Assembly (NCBI GenBank): GCA_045633845.1
Contig: JAZQZC010000003.1
Location: 1 to 35,346 of the forward strand
Length of the DNA: 35,346 nucleotides
Reading direction: 5' to 3'
DNA from: RGIG4708 sp045633845
GTDB lineage: Bacteria; Bacillota; Clostridia; UMGS1810
Shown here piece by piece: positions 16,554-25,293 of the stretch; position 1 is the first letter of the stretch; every line of letters begins with the position of its first letter. Both the position numbers and the translations under genes were made by a program. The notes beneath the pieces were generated by a model that searched no databases, was not told the origin of the DNA, and saw only the letters and a list, made by a program, of their open reading frames with translations.

Positions 16554-18020
16554 ATGAAATTAATAAAAAACGAACAGCTTGACAAAAATCAGGTTAAGCT
16601 CACTATTGAAGTTGACAGTGAAGCTTTTGAAGCTGCTATGACAAAATCCTTTAAAAAGAATGTAAAATATATCAACATTCCTGGATTTCGTAAAGGTAAA
16701 GCACCAAGACACCTTGTAGAAAAATACTACGGTGAAGCAGTATTTTATGAAGATGCTGTTAACTTTGTTTGCCCTGATGCATATGAATTTGCAGTTAAGG
16801 AAGCAGACATCGACCCTGTTGAGCAGCCTACTATTGATATAGAAGAAATCGGCGAAGGCAAAAACCTTGTACTTACAGCTACAGTAACCGTTAAGCCTGA
16901 AGTAACACTTGGTGATTACAAAGGCGTTAAGGTAGAAAAAACTGTTTACGAAACAAAAGACGAAGATGTTGAGCGCGAAATCAAAAACGCTCAGGAGCAA
17001 AATGCACGTATGATTCCCGTAGAGGACAGAGCAGTTAAAATGGGTGATAGCACAGTTATCGATTTTGAAGGCTTTGTTGACGGTGTTGCATTTGAAGGCG
17101 GCAAGGGCACAGACTACACTCTCGTAATCGGCAGCGGCAGCTTTATCCCTGGCTTTGAGGATGCTCTTGTTGGTGCACAGATTGGTGTTGAAACAGATGT
17201 AAATGTTACATTCCCTGAGGAATATCATTCTGAGGATCTTAAAGGCAAGCCTGCTACCTTTAAAGTAACAGTTAAAGAAATTAAGGAAAAAGAGCTCCCT
17301 GAGCTTGATGATGATTTTGCTAAAGATGTTTCGGAATTTGAAACATTTGAAGAATACAAAAACAGCATTAAAGAAAAAATGGACAAAGCAAATGCGGACA
17401 GAACAAAGGCAGAATATGAAAATTCTGTTTTGGAACAGGTTTGCGCCAATGCAACTGTTGAAATCCCCGATTGTATGATTGAAAACAGACTTAACGATAT
17501 GCTCAGAGATTTTGATTATCGTTTGCAGAGCCAGGGTATGAAGCTTGACCAGTATATGCAGATGACAGGCACAACTGTTGATTCTTTTAAAGAGCAGTTT
17601 AAAGACCAGGCATCCGAGCAGGTTAAAATGAACCTTACTCTTGAAGCAATAGCTAAAGCTGAAAATATCCAAGTAACCGAAGAGGATGTTGAAGCAGAGC
17701 TTGCTAAAATGGCAGAAATGTACGGAATGGAAATTGACAAGCTCAAAAAGCTCGTTGGTGAAAACGAAACCGAAAACATCAAAGCAGACCTTAAAATGAG
17801 AAAGGCTGTTGAGCTTGTTGTTGGCGAGGCTAAAGAAAAGAAAGCAACCGCTAAAAAATCAACTGCAAAAAAAGCTGATGATGAAGCCGCTCCAAAAAAG
17901 ACAACTGCTAAAAAAACAACAGCAAAAAAGGCTGATGGCGAAGCTGCTGCCAAAAAAGCACCTGCCAAAAAACCTGCTGCTAAAAAAACTACTAAAAAAG
18001 CAGAAAAAACAGAAGAATAA
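16554..18020 (+). CDS. tig: Trigger factor with lysine/alanine-rich tail
   Basis: This 488-residue ribosome-bound chaperone has the three trigger factor regions: the N-terminal ribosome-binding domain with GFRKGKAPRH, the FKBP-type prolyl isomerase domain with VIDFEGFVDG and GSGSFIPGFEDALVG, and the helical C-terminal arms to about residue 424. The final 64 residues are an added low-complexity tail of repeated AAKK, TAKK and PAKK units, resembling eukaryotic histone H1 tails and likely disordered. I chose ATG 16554 over an upstream TTG because the protein then begins MKLIKNEQ, usual for the family, with GGGGG upstream. A TATAAT at 16512-16517 may be its -10 box; no good -35 is seen. clpP and clpX follow, a common order. 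Confidence 0.96.
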   Translation: MKLIKNEQLDKNQVKLTIEVDSEAFEAAMTKSFKKNVKYINIPGFRKGKAPRHLVEKYYGEAVFYEDAVNFVCPDAYEFAVKEADIDPVEQPTIDIEEIGEGKNLVLTATVTVKPEVTLGDYKGVKVEKTVYETKDEDVEREIKNAQEQNARMIPVEDRAVKMGDSTVIDFEGFVDGVAFEGGKGTDYTLVIGSGSFIPGFEDALVGAQIGVETDVNVTFPEEYHSEDLKGKPATFKVTVKEIKEKELPELDDDFAKDVSEFETFEEYKNSIKEKMDKANADRTKAEYENSVLEQVCANATVEIPDCMIENRLNDMLRDFDYRLQSQGMKLDQYMQMTGTTVDSFKEQFKDQASEQVKMNLTLEAIAKAENIQVTEEDVEAELAKMAEMYGMEIDKLKKLVGENETENIKADLKMRKAVELVVGEAKEKKATAKKSTAKKADDEAAPKKTTAKKTTAKKADGEAAAKKAPAKKPAAKKTTKKAEKTEE

Positions 18021-18032
18021 TAAATATAGCTG

Positions 18033-18062
18033 CCAAGCCCGTAATCGGGCTTGGTTCTATTT
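18033..18062 (+). terminator. Hairpin after tig
   Basis: CCAAGCCCG (18033-18041) pairs with CGGGCTTGG (18046-18054) around four bases. The following run TTCTATTT is interrupted, so read-through into clpP is possible. Confidence 0.6.
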
Positions 18063-18117
18063 GTAAATTTAACAATTGACAATATAACATATTTTTAGAC
18101 ATTAAGGAGGTTTTTGT

Positions 18118-18702
18118 ATGAGTTTAGTACCTATGGTCATTGAACAGACAAACAGAGGAGAAAGATCTTTTGATATTTATTCAAGGCTTTTAAAAGACCG
18201 TATCATTTTTCTTGACGGCGAAGTAAACGACGCATCTGCAAGCGTAATTGTTGCGCAGCTTTTGTTTTTAGAGGGTGAGGACCCTGACAAAGACATCAGC
18301 CTTTACATCAACAGCCCTGGTGGCTCTGTAAGCGCAGGTCTTGCAATATATGACACTATGCAGTATATTAAATGCGATGTATCTACCATATGCATTGGTA
18401 TGGCAGCTTCTATGGGCGCATTTTTGCTTACAGCAGGCGCAAAAGGCAAGAGATATGCTCTGCCAAACAGTGAAATTATGATTCACCAGCCTCTCGGCGG
18501 TATGCAGGGTCAGGCAACAGATATGAAAATTCACGCTGACCACATTATTGCCACCAAAGAAAAGCTTAACAAAATTTTAAGCGAGCGTACAGGTCAGCCA
18601 TACGAAAAAATTGTTGCCGATACCGACAGAGACAACTTCCTCTCGGCTGCAGCTGCCAAGGAGTACGGTCTTATTGACGATGTTATCGAAAAAAGAAAGT
18701 AA
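18118..18702 (+). CDS. clpP: ATP-dependent Clp protease proteolytic subunit
   Basis: The 194-residue serine peptidase has the catalytic triad Ser98 (GMAASMG), His123 (IMIHQP) and Asp172 (DTDRDNF), at the same numbers as in well-studied ClpP. The N-terminal segment LVPMVIEQT forms the axial gate in family members. It assembles as two stacked heptameric rings and degrades proteins fed by ClpX, whose gene lies 21 bases downstream. The start follows AAGGAGG. Length is normal and the frame intact. Confidence 0.98.
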   Translation: MSLVPMVIEQTNRGERSFDIYSRLLKDRIIFLDGEVNDASASVIVAQLLFLEGEDPDKDISLYINSPGGSVSAGLAIYDTMQYIKCDVSTICIGMAASMGAFLLTAGAKGKRYALPNSEIMIHQPLGGMQGQATDMKIHADHIIATKEKLNKILSERTGQPYEKIVADTDRDNFLSAAAAKEYGLIDDVIEKRK

Positions 18703-18723
18703 GCTGTTATAAGGAGCACTTTA

Positions 18724-20001
18724 ATGAGTAATAAAGACAACGAAATTATTACCTGTTCTTTTTGCGGAAAAAGACAGGATATGGTTGAGCGTATGATTGC
18801 AGGCCCCGATGCAGGCATATATATTTGTAACGAATGTATAGAAATATGCAACGATATACTCAACGATGAATACAACGATTTTGAAATTGACGAGCCAAAG
18901 GAATTTTCGTCTCTTCCAAAGCCTGCGGAGATTAAACAAGCTCTCGACGAGTATGTTGTGGGTCAGGATATGGCAAAAAAGAAGCTCGCAATTGCAGTGT
19001 ACAATCATTACAAGCGCATAAGCAACCTTAATACTCAGGACGATGTAGAAATACAAAAAAGCAATATAATGATGCTTGGCCCCACAGGCTCGGGCAAAAC
19101 ATTACTTGCGCAAACACTTGCACGCATTATAGATGTGCCCTTTGCTATTGCAGATGCCACATCTCTTACCGAGGCAGGCTATGTTGGCGAGGATGTAGAA
19201 AATATTTTGCTCAAACTGATACAGGCGGCAGATTATAATATCGAACGCGCGCAAAAAGGTATTATATACATCGACGAAATAGACAAAATTTCACGTAAAG
19301 GCGAAAATGTGTCTATTACGCGCGATGTAAGCGGCGAGGGTGTACAGCAGGCACTTCTCAAAATTCTTGAAGGTACTGTTGCATCCGTTCCACCTCAGGG
19401 CGGCCGTAAGCACCCTCAGCAGGAATGTATACAAATAGATACCACAAACATTTTGTTTATTTGCGGTGGTGCTTTTGACGGAATTGAAAAGATAATAGAG
19501 CAGCGCGTGGGCAAAAAATCTCTCGGCTTTGGTGCAGAGGTTGTTTCAAAATCCGACAAATCAATCGGCGAAACAATCAAACAGGTTGAACCTCAGGATT
19601 TGATGAAATATGGGCTGATACCTGAATTTATCGGACGCTTAAGCGTTATAGTTACACTTGACAATCTTGACAAAGATGCTCTTGTGCAAATTCTTACTGA
19701 GCCAAAAAATGCCCTTACAAAGCAGTATAAAAAGCTGCTTGGTATGGATGGGGTAGAGCTTGTGTTTGAAAAAACTGCCTTAGAGGCTGTTGCCTCAAAG
19801 GCCATAGAGCGCAAAACAGGTGCACGAGGCCTCAGAGCTATTATGGAAGATGCTATGAGTGATATTATGTTTAATGCTCCGTCAGACGACAGTGCCAAAA
19901 AGTTTGTTATAACAAAAGCACTTGTTGAGGGTAAAAAGCCTTATATCACAAAGGCAAAAACCAAACCGCAGGAAGAAAAACTTCTTAAAGATGCTAATTA
20001 A
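18724..20001 (+). CDS. clpX: ATP-dependent Clp protease ATP-binding subunit
   Basis: The 425-residue AAA+ unfoldase has the N-terminal zinc domain with Cys11, Cys14, Cys35 and Cys38. Walker A (GPTGSGKT) is near residue 119, the pore loop reads GYVGED and Walker B reads IIYIDEID near residue 180. The ClpP-docking loop reads LGF instead of the common IGF, a mild change. It unfolds tagged proteins and passes them into ClpP. The start follows AAGGAGC. No lon gene follows; instead a MITE-like repeat begins nine bases after the stop, and no separate terminator is seen before it. Confidence 0.97.
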   Translation: MSNKDNEIITCSFCGKRQDMVERMIAGPDAGIYICNECIEICNDILNDEYNDFEIDEPKEFSSLPKPAEIKQALDEYVVGQDMAKKKLAIAVYNHYKRISNLNTQDDVEIQKSNIMMLGPTGSGKTLLAQTLARIIDVPFAIADATSLTEAGYVGEDVENILLKLIQAADYNIERAQKGIIYIDEIDKISRKGENVSITRDVSGEGVQQALLKILEGTVASVPPQGGRKHPQQECIQIDTTNILFICGGAFDGIEKIIEQRVGKKSLGFGAEVVSKSDKSIGETIKQVEPQDLMKYGLIPEFIGRLSVIVTLDNLDKDALVQILTEPKNALTKQYKKLLGMDGVELVFEKTALEAVASKAIERKTGARGLRAIMEDAMSDIMFNAPSDDSAKKFVITKALVEGKKPYITKAKTKPQEEKLLKDAN

Positions 20002-20010
20002 ATTAACGTA

Positions 20011-20153
20011 AGGGCCTGTAGCAAAATGATTTTTTCGGGACGTCTGGGAGACCGTCCCCTACACATATTGTATTCGAATTATGCGCGTAATACAATTTGT
20101 AGGGTTCGGCGTCCTCGACGAACCGCTTATTTTCCATTTTGCTACAGACCCTT
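20011..20153. mobile_element. MITE-like element, copy 1
   Basis: This non-coding element of about 143 bp has imperfect terminal inverted repeats: GGGCCTGTAGCAAAATG at the left, and its inverted form at the right with one mismatch in 17. Inside are hairpins such as GGGACG/CGTCCC and TTGTATT/AATACAA, and the block GGTTCGGCGTCCTCGACGAA. A second copy at 25026-25167 in the same orientation differs at roughly ten positions. It encodes no protein and lies directly between clpX and the radical SAM gene. I saw no clear target duplication. Confidence 0.85.
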
Positions 20154-20175
20154 GTTTTGTTTAAAGGATAAAATT

Positions 20176-21192
20176 ATGTCACACAAAAAGAGAATTTATC
20201 ACATACCGATATTTGTGCCTCACAAGGGCTGCCCTCATGATTGCGTTTTTTGCAATCAAAAAAAGATAACCGGGCATACCGATGTTTGCGATGCAAAACA
20301 AGTTACTCACACGGTTGATATGTATCTTCAATCTATCTGCAAAAATGTAAAAAGAGAGGATTGTCATATAGAGGTTGCTTTTTTTGGCGGAAGTTTTACA
20401 GGTATTGATATTCAAACCCAAAAACAATATTTGCAAAGTGTGGAGCCATATTTGCAAAGCGGAGTAATTGACGGCATAAGATGCTCTACCAGACCTGATT
20501 ATATAAATGATGAAATACTTAGTTTGCTTAAGAGTTATGGTATGAGCGTAATAGAACTGGGTGTTCAGTCTGCCGATGATGTTGTACTTAAAAAGGCAAA
20601 CAGAGGACACACCTTTGTTGACGTAAAAAATGCATCAGAACTTATAAAAAAGCACGGTATTTCTCTTGGGCTTCAGATGATGACAGGACTCCCTGGCGAT
20701 ACATACACAACTTGCGTTGAAACAGCAAAAAAAATAGCATCATTAAAGCCATGCTGTGTACGAATATATCCAACACTTGTTATGGAGGATACAATGCTTT
20801 ACAGTATGTACCAAAAAGGTGAGTACAAACCACAGACTGTCGATGAGGCGGTACAGCTTGTATCGCAAATTATACCAATTTTTCAAAGTGCAGGTTCACA
20901 AATTATACGCATAGGACTTCAAACAACAGACAACGTTAACAGAAATACAGTTATAGGCCCGTATCATCCTGCTTTTGCTGAACTTTGCTATTCAAGGATT
21001 GAGCGTAACAAAATCGAAAAACATATAACAGAAAACAATATAAAAAATATGAACGTGCAAATTAGTGCACCAAAACATATGTTTTCAAAAATTGTTGGTC
21101 ATAAAAAATCAAATATTTTGTATTTTAAGGAAAAATATAATGTTGACATTTCTGTTTGTGAAAATGAAGAATTGTATATATCGATAATTTGA
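20176..21192 (+). CDS. Radical SAM protein, Elp3/HemN-like
   Basis: The 338-residue protein has the radical SAM cluster motif C-x3-C-x2-C (Cys19, Cys23, Cys26 in KGCPHDCVFCNQKK) and the conserved blocks FFGGSFTGI, IELGVQSADD and LQMMTGLPGD. It should bind a 4Fe-4S cluster and cleave S-adenosylmethionine. It resembles the Elp3-related proteins of Clostridia, but no acetyltransferase domain is present and the substrate is unknown. I start at ATG 20176, after AAAGGAT; in-frame sequence upstream is a translation of the MITE. From memory of clostridial genomes, this gene is often next to rnc and smc. Here it is parted from smc by 9.5 kb. Confidence 0.88.
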   Translation: MSHKKRIYHIPIFVPHKGCPHDCVFCNQKKITGHTDVCDAKQVTHTVDMYLQSICKNVKREDCHIEVAFFGGSFTGIDIQTQKQYLQSVEPYLQSGVIDGIRCSTRPDYINDEILSLLKSYGMSVIELGVQSADDVVLKKANRGHTFVDVKNASELIKKHGISLGLQMMTGLPGDTYTTCVETAKKIASLKPCCVRIYPTLVMEDTMLYSMYQKGEYKPQTVDEAVQLVSQIIPIFQSAGSQIIRIGLQTTDNVNRNTVIGPYHPAFAELCYSRIERNKIEKHITENNIKNMNVQISAPKHMFSKIVGHKKSNILYFKEKYNVDISVCENEELYISII

Positions 21193-21481
21193 AAAATGTT
21201 GATTTTGGTTTATCTGTTGCTTCAGGTGAGATGAAATATGATGAAATTTTAAATTGGATGAATAAATTAAAAAATACAAATCCCAACCTATATTTTGTGG
21301 TTGCAATCATGCTGACAACAAACATACATTTGATTATACTCTTATATCAGTATATAAGACATATAACTCCGAAGGTGGGTATGCTACCAGTGTGGAAGTT
21401 GCGATTATATATCTGAGATAAGAGGAATTAATCATCCGTATAACTTGGGTACCCCTTCACGAAAAGGAATTGAATACTGAT
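21193..21481 (+). other. Intergenic stretch, possibly a gene remnant
   Basis: Between the radical SAM gene and ecfT lie 289 bases without a convincing gene. One frame gives a 75-residue reading frame from a TTG at 21189, without a ribosome site. In another frame a 50-residue stretch (containing CGCNHADNKHTFDY and GGYATSVEVAIIYL) ends at a TAA just before and in the same frame as ecfT. This could be the decayed end of an upstream transporter-associated gene, but the evidence is slight. I recognise no riboswitch here. Confidence 0.3.
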
Positions 21482-22369
21482 ATGAGCGAATTTAAAACCT
21501 ATCACCCGATTGTGAATTTTACATACTTTGTATTTGTAATCGGGTTCAGTTGCTTTTTTATGCATCCTGTAAGCTTATGTATATCTCTTGTTTGCGGATT
21601 TGTATATTCCGTGATGCTAAAAGGAAAAAAAGCAATAACAAACAACTTAATATATATGCTTCCTATGCTGATTATAATGGCACTTATAAACCCTGCGTTT
21701 AATCACAAAGGGATAACAATTATAGAGTATTTTCCAAGCGGAAATCCGCTGACACTCGAATCTATCGTTTATGGACTTGCAGCGGCAACTATGATTGTAA
21801 GTGTTATATGTCATTTCAGCTGTTACAACGAGGTTATGACAAGCGATAAATTTATTTATCTGTTTGGGAAAATTATCCCTGCAATGTCGCTTATAATATC
21901 TATGACACTTCGCTTTGTGCCCAAGTTTGCTTCTCAACTAAAAGTCGTAACAAATGCTCAAAGGTGTATGGGGCGTGATGTGTCAAACGGCAATATATTA
22001 AAACGGGCAAAAAGCGGTCTTTCCATACTATCTATTATGATAACCTGGGGCTTGGAAAATGCTATAGAAACTGCGGACAGTATGAAATCCCGTGGCTATG
22101 GACATCCCGGAAGAACCGCATTTTCAATCTTTGCTTTTGATAAGAGAGACAAAAAAGCACTTACTACAATTTTAGCTTTAGGCATTTATATTTTTGCAGG
22201 TAATTTATATGGCGGGATGTATTTTTCATACTTCCCGTACATAAAAATGGCAGATATTTCACTTTTTGAAATCAGCTTGTTTACCGCATATCTGCTTCTT
22301 TTTACTACTCCGATTATTATAGAGCTTTGGGAGGTGAGAAAATGGAAATCGTTAAGGTCGAAAATTTGA
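21482..22369 (+). CDS. ecfT: ECF transporter T component (CbiQ-like)
   Basis: The 295-residue membrane protein has several helices and the EcfT coupling motif at about residues 200-206 (MKSRGYG), which docks on the ATPase domains, preceded by LRFVPKFASQLK. In energy-coupling factor importers this subunit joins two ATPases to a vitamin-binding S subunit. ATG 21482 is preferred; AAAAGGA lies 13 bases upstream, rather far, so a TTG at 21470 remains possible. The gene overlaps the following ATPase fusion by 28 bases, so the proteins should be produced together. Confidence 0.88.
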   Translation: MSEFKTYHPIVNFTYFVFVIGFSCFFMHPVSLCISLVCGFVYSVMLKGKKAITNNLIYMLPMLIIMALINPAFNHKGITIIEYFPSGNPLTLESIVYGLAAATMIVSVICHFSCYNEVMTSDKFIYLFGKIIPAMSLIISMTLRFVPKFASQLKVVTNAQRCMGRDVSNGNILKRAKSGLSILSIMITWGLENAIETADSMKSRGYGHPGRTAFSIFAFDKRDKKALTTILALGIYIFAGNLYGGMYFSYFPYIKMADISLFEISLFTAYLLLFTTPIIIELWEVRKWKSLRSKI

Positions 22370-25020
22370 GCTTTGCATATCCAAACAGAGAAAGTAAGGC
22401 TCTTGACAATATTAACTTAAGTATCAACAAGGGCGAATTTATAACCTTGTGTGGCAAGTCGGGATGCGGTAAAACCACGCTTCTAAGACTTTTAAAATCT
22501 GCCATTGCGCCTTTTGGAAATATAGACGGAAAGGTGTATTTTGACGGTGCACCACTTACTGATATTGACTCAAAAACGCAGGCACAAAAAATAGGATTTG
22601 TTATGCAAAGTCCTGATAATCAGATCGTAACAGACAAAGTGTGGCACGAACTTGCTTTCGGTCTTGAAAGCCTTGGATATTCCACTCCTGAAATCAGAAC
22701 AAGAGTATCGGAAATGGCATCATTTTTTGGCATTCAGAATTGGTTTTATAAAAAAGTAACCGAGCTTTCAGGAGGACAAAAACAGCTACTCAATCTTGCA
22801 TCTGTTATGGTGATGCAACCTTCTATGCTCATTTTGGACGAGCCTACAAGTCAGCTTGATCCAATCGCTGCAGGCGAATTTTTGAACACACTTGAAAAGA
22901 TAAACCGAGAACTTGGCATTACCGTTATTTTATCTGAGCATCGACTTGAACAAGCATTCCCAATATCTGACAGAGTGATTGTTATGGATAATGGCAAGGT
23001 TATCGCAGATGACAGCCCTCAAAGAGTTGGAGCAATATTAAAGGCTCAAAATCACGATATGTACATTGCGCTTCCTACACCTATAAAGGTTTTTGGTGCA
23101 ATAGAAAATAATCTTACTTGCCCTATAACAGTTTGTGAGGGCAGAGCGCGGCTTGAGGAATATACAAAATCAAGTTCGATAAATTATTATGCGATACCTC
23201 AAACAAAGGATAACACCATAAAGTCTGAAACAGTTGTAGAGATGAAAGATGTATGGTTTCGGTATGAAAAAGATTTGCCTGATGTTATAAAAGGATTGAA
23301 TGTTCAAATCCATAAGGGCGAGCTTTTTGCCGTAGTTGGCGGTAACGGTACAGGAAAAACAACGGCACTTTCTCTTATTTCAGGACTTAATACACCGTAC
23401 CGTGGCGAGATACATATAAACGGAAAAAGCATTACCAAAACCGATAATCTCTATGACGGAATTTTAAGTGTTCTTCCTCAAAATCCGCAGAGTGTATTTG
23501 TGAAAAAGACGGTATATCTTGACCTTTTGGAAATACTATCGGGAACAAAACTATCGACAGAAGAAAAAGAACGTCGTATAACGGATATGGCAACTCTTTG
23601 CCGAATTAGCGATTTGCTCCAAAGCCATCCCTACGATTTGTCAGGTGGTGAACAACAGAGAGCAGCACTTGCAAAAATTCTCTTAAAATCACCCCAAATA
23701 CTTTTGCTTGATGAACCGACAAAAGGACTCGACAGCCACTTTAAAAGAGATTTTGCCGAAATTCTTTATGACCTTAAAACAAATGGCGTGACAGTTGTTA
23801 TGGTATCTCATGATATTGAATTTTGTGCTGAATTTGCAGATAGATGTGCTTTGTTTTTTGATGGTAATATTACCTCAATTGGTGAGCCGAGAGAGTTTTT
23901 CTGCGGCAAAAATTTCTATACTACTTCTGCAAACCGTATGGCAAGAACAACTATTCCAAAGGCAATTCTTACCGAGGATATTATTCTTGCCCTCGGTGGC
24001 AAACCCGAAAAAAGACAAAAGCATACTCCGTCAGTTACTATCAAAAAAAATATTCAACAGCCTGAAAAAGAAAAGAAATCTGTAAAAACACTCACTCCCG
24101 CAAGAATTACCATAGGTAGTATATTTGCGGTGCTTTTTGCATTAACATCATTATCTTTTATAACAGATATTGATATATTGAGCTTTGCAGAGTGGGACTT
24201 TTTAGGACTTGGTGCTTTGCAAATACTTGCGGTAATTGAAATTGCTGTTGCTTGTTTTTGTTTCTTCCCTCAAAGGGATATTGGTATAGAAGTAATACAA
24301 GCTCCAAAGTCGGATAGGAAGCTGACAAAAAGAACTCTTATGGCAACATTCCTTATATTGCTTTTAATCCCACTTACAATTTATATTGGAGTTTTTTTCT
24401 TGGGTGACAGAAAGTATTATTTTATAAGTTTGCTCATTATACTTGAAACCATGATACCGTTTTGTATGGTGTTTGAGTCAAGAAAGCCGAAAGCAAGAGA
24501 GCTTATAGTGATAAGTGTACTGTGTGCTATTGCCGTTGCAGGCAGGGCGGCATTTTTTATGCTACCACAATTTAAACCCGTTGTCGCACTTGTGATAATT
24601 GCAGGTGTGTGTTTTGGCGGAGAAACGGGATTTTTGGTAGGTGCAGTTACTGGATTTGTTTCAAGCTTTTTCTTTGGACAAGGTCCGTGGACACCATGGC
24701 AAATGTTTGCCTTTGGAATTATAGGTTTTATGGCAGGAATACTTTTCAAAAAAGGGTTTTTAAGAAAAATGAAATCATCGCTTTGCATATTCGGATTTCT
24801 GGCAACATTTATTATTTATGGTGGCATTATGAACCCTGCGTCTGTAATAATGTATCAGGCTAATCCTACAAAAGATATGATAATTTTTGCATACATTATG
24901 GGATGGCCTTTTGATATTATCCACGCACTTGGAACAGCATTCTTTCTTTGGTTTATATCCGAACCTATGATAGACAAGCTTGAAAGAATTAAAGTTAAAT
25001 ATGGATTGATTGAAAGATAG
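22342..25020 (+). CDS. ECF transporter fusion: two ATPases plus S-like membrane domain
   Basis: This 892-residue protein joins three parts. Residues 1-230 form an ABC ATPase (Walker A GKSGCGKTT at 38-46, signature LSGGQKQ, Walker B LILDEPTSQLD). Residues about 300-520 form a second one (Walker A GGNGTGKTT near 333, LSGGEQQR, LLLDEPTKGLD). From about 587 a hydrophobic domain with several helices includes the S-like stretch GFLVGAVTGFVSSFFFGQG. With ecfT this makes a complete vitamin or metal importer from two genes. The substrate cannot be read. ATG 22342 follows GGGAGGTGAG. The gene ends five bases before the second MITE copy. Confidence 0.88.
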   Translation: MEIVKVENLSFAYPNRESKALDNINLSINKGEFITLCGKSGCGKTTLLRLLKSAIAPFGNIDGKVYFDGAPLTDIDSKTQAQKIGFVMQSPDNQIVTDKVWHELAFGLESLGYSTPEIRTRVSEMASFFGIQNWFYKKVTELSGGQKQLLNLASVMVMQPSMLILDEPTSQLDPIAAGEFLNTLEKINRELGITVILSEHRLEQAFPISDRVIVMDNGKVIADDSPQRVGAILKAQNHDMYIALPTPIKVFGAIENNLTCPITVCEGRARLEEYTKSSSINYYAIPQTKDNTIKSETVVEMKDVWFRYEKDLPDVIKGLNVQIHKGELFAVVGGNGTGKTTALSLISGLNTPYRGEIHINGKSITKTDNLYDGILSVLPQNPQSVFVKKTVYLDLLEILSGTKLSTEEKERRITDMATLCRISDLLQSHPYDLSGGEQQRAALAKILLKSPQILLLDEPTKGLDSHFKRDFAEILYDLKTNGVTVVMVSHDIEFCAEFADRCALFFDGNITSIGEPREFFCGKNFYTTSANRMARTTIPKAILTEDIILALGGKPEKRQKHTPSVTIKKNIQQPEKEKKSVKTLTPARITIGSIFAVLFALTSLSFITDIDILSFAEWDFLGLGALQILAVIEIAVACFCFFPQRDIGIEVIQAPKSDRKLTKRTLMATFLILLLIPLTIYIGVFFLGDRKYYFISLLIILETMIPFCMVFESRKPKARELIVISVLCAIAVAGRAAFFMLPQFKPVVALVIIAGVCFGGETGFLVGAVTGFVSSFFFGQGPWTPWQMFAFGIIGFMAGILFKKGFLRKMKSSLCIFGFLATFIIYGGIMNPASVIMYQANPTKDMIIFAYIMGWPFDIIHALGTAFFLWFISEPMIDKLERIKVKYGLIER

Positions 25021-25025
25021 TTGAA

Positions 25026-25167
25026 AGGGCCTGTAGCAAAATGATTTTTTAGGGACGTCCGGGAGGCCGTCCCCTACATATATTGTATTCGAATTATGCC
25101 GTAATACGATTTGTAGGGTTCGGCGTCCTCGACGAACCGCTTATTTTTCATTTTGCTACAGCTCCTT
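25026..25167. mobile_element. MITE-like element, copy 2
   Basis: This is the second copy of the element at 20011-20153, in the same orientation and about 93 percent identical by eye. Its terminal inverted repeats are GGGCCTGTAGCAAAATGA and its partner, with two mismatches in 18. It begins just after the ECF fusion stop codon, much as copy 1 begins just after clpX. It separates the ECF genes from the TIR-NACHT promoter. Confidence 0.85.
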
Positions 25168-25227
25168 TGTTTAATATTTGATTATAAAATTTTGCTCTGT
25201 CTATTTTTTATTTTTTTCCAACTTAGC

Positions 25228-25256
25228 TTGACACAATTCGCACTTACTTATATAAT
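25228..25256 (+). promoter_or_regulatory. Consensus sigma-A promoter of the TIR-NACHT gene
   Basis: TTGACA (25228-25233) and TATAAT (25251-25256) match consensus exactly, with a 17 base spacer. Transcription would begin near 25263, giving a leader of about 30 bases. The gene therefore is not dependent on the ECF operon and should be expressed constantly unless repressed. Confidence 0.85.
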
Positions 25257-25293
25257 GTAGATGGGGAATTTTGTCGAAAAGTGAGGGCTTACA

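Noticed and set aside
16560..17672. A long minus-strand reading frame of 370 residues opposite trigger factor
   Set aside because: Its composition (very rich in Phe, Cys, Asn) is that of an antisense frame, and the plus strand encodes a clear tig gene.
20026..20175. An N-terminal extension of the radical SAM protein
   Set aside because: The 50 added residues translate the MITE; the conserved protein begins at ATG 20176 after a ribosome site.
21189..21416. A 75-residue reading frame before ecfT as a small membrane gene
   Set aside because: It starts with TTG overlapping the previous stop, lacks a ribosome site and has no recognisable motif.
21400..21481. A vitamin-sensing riboswitch before the ECF genes
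   Set aside because: The stretch is too short and lacks conserved TPP, FMN or cobalamin blocks.
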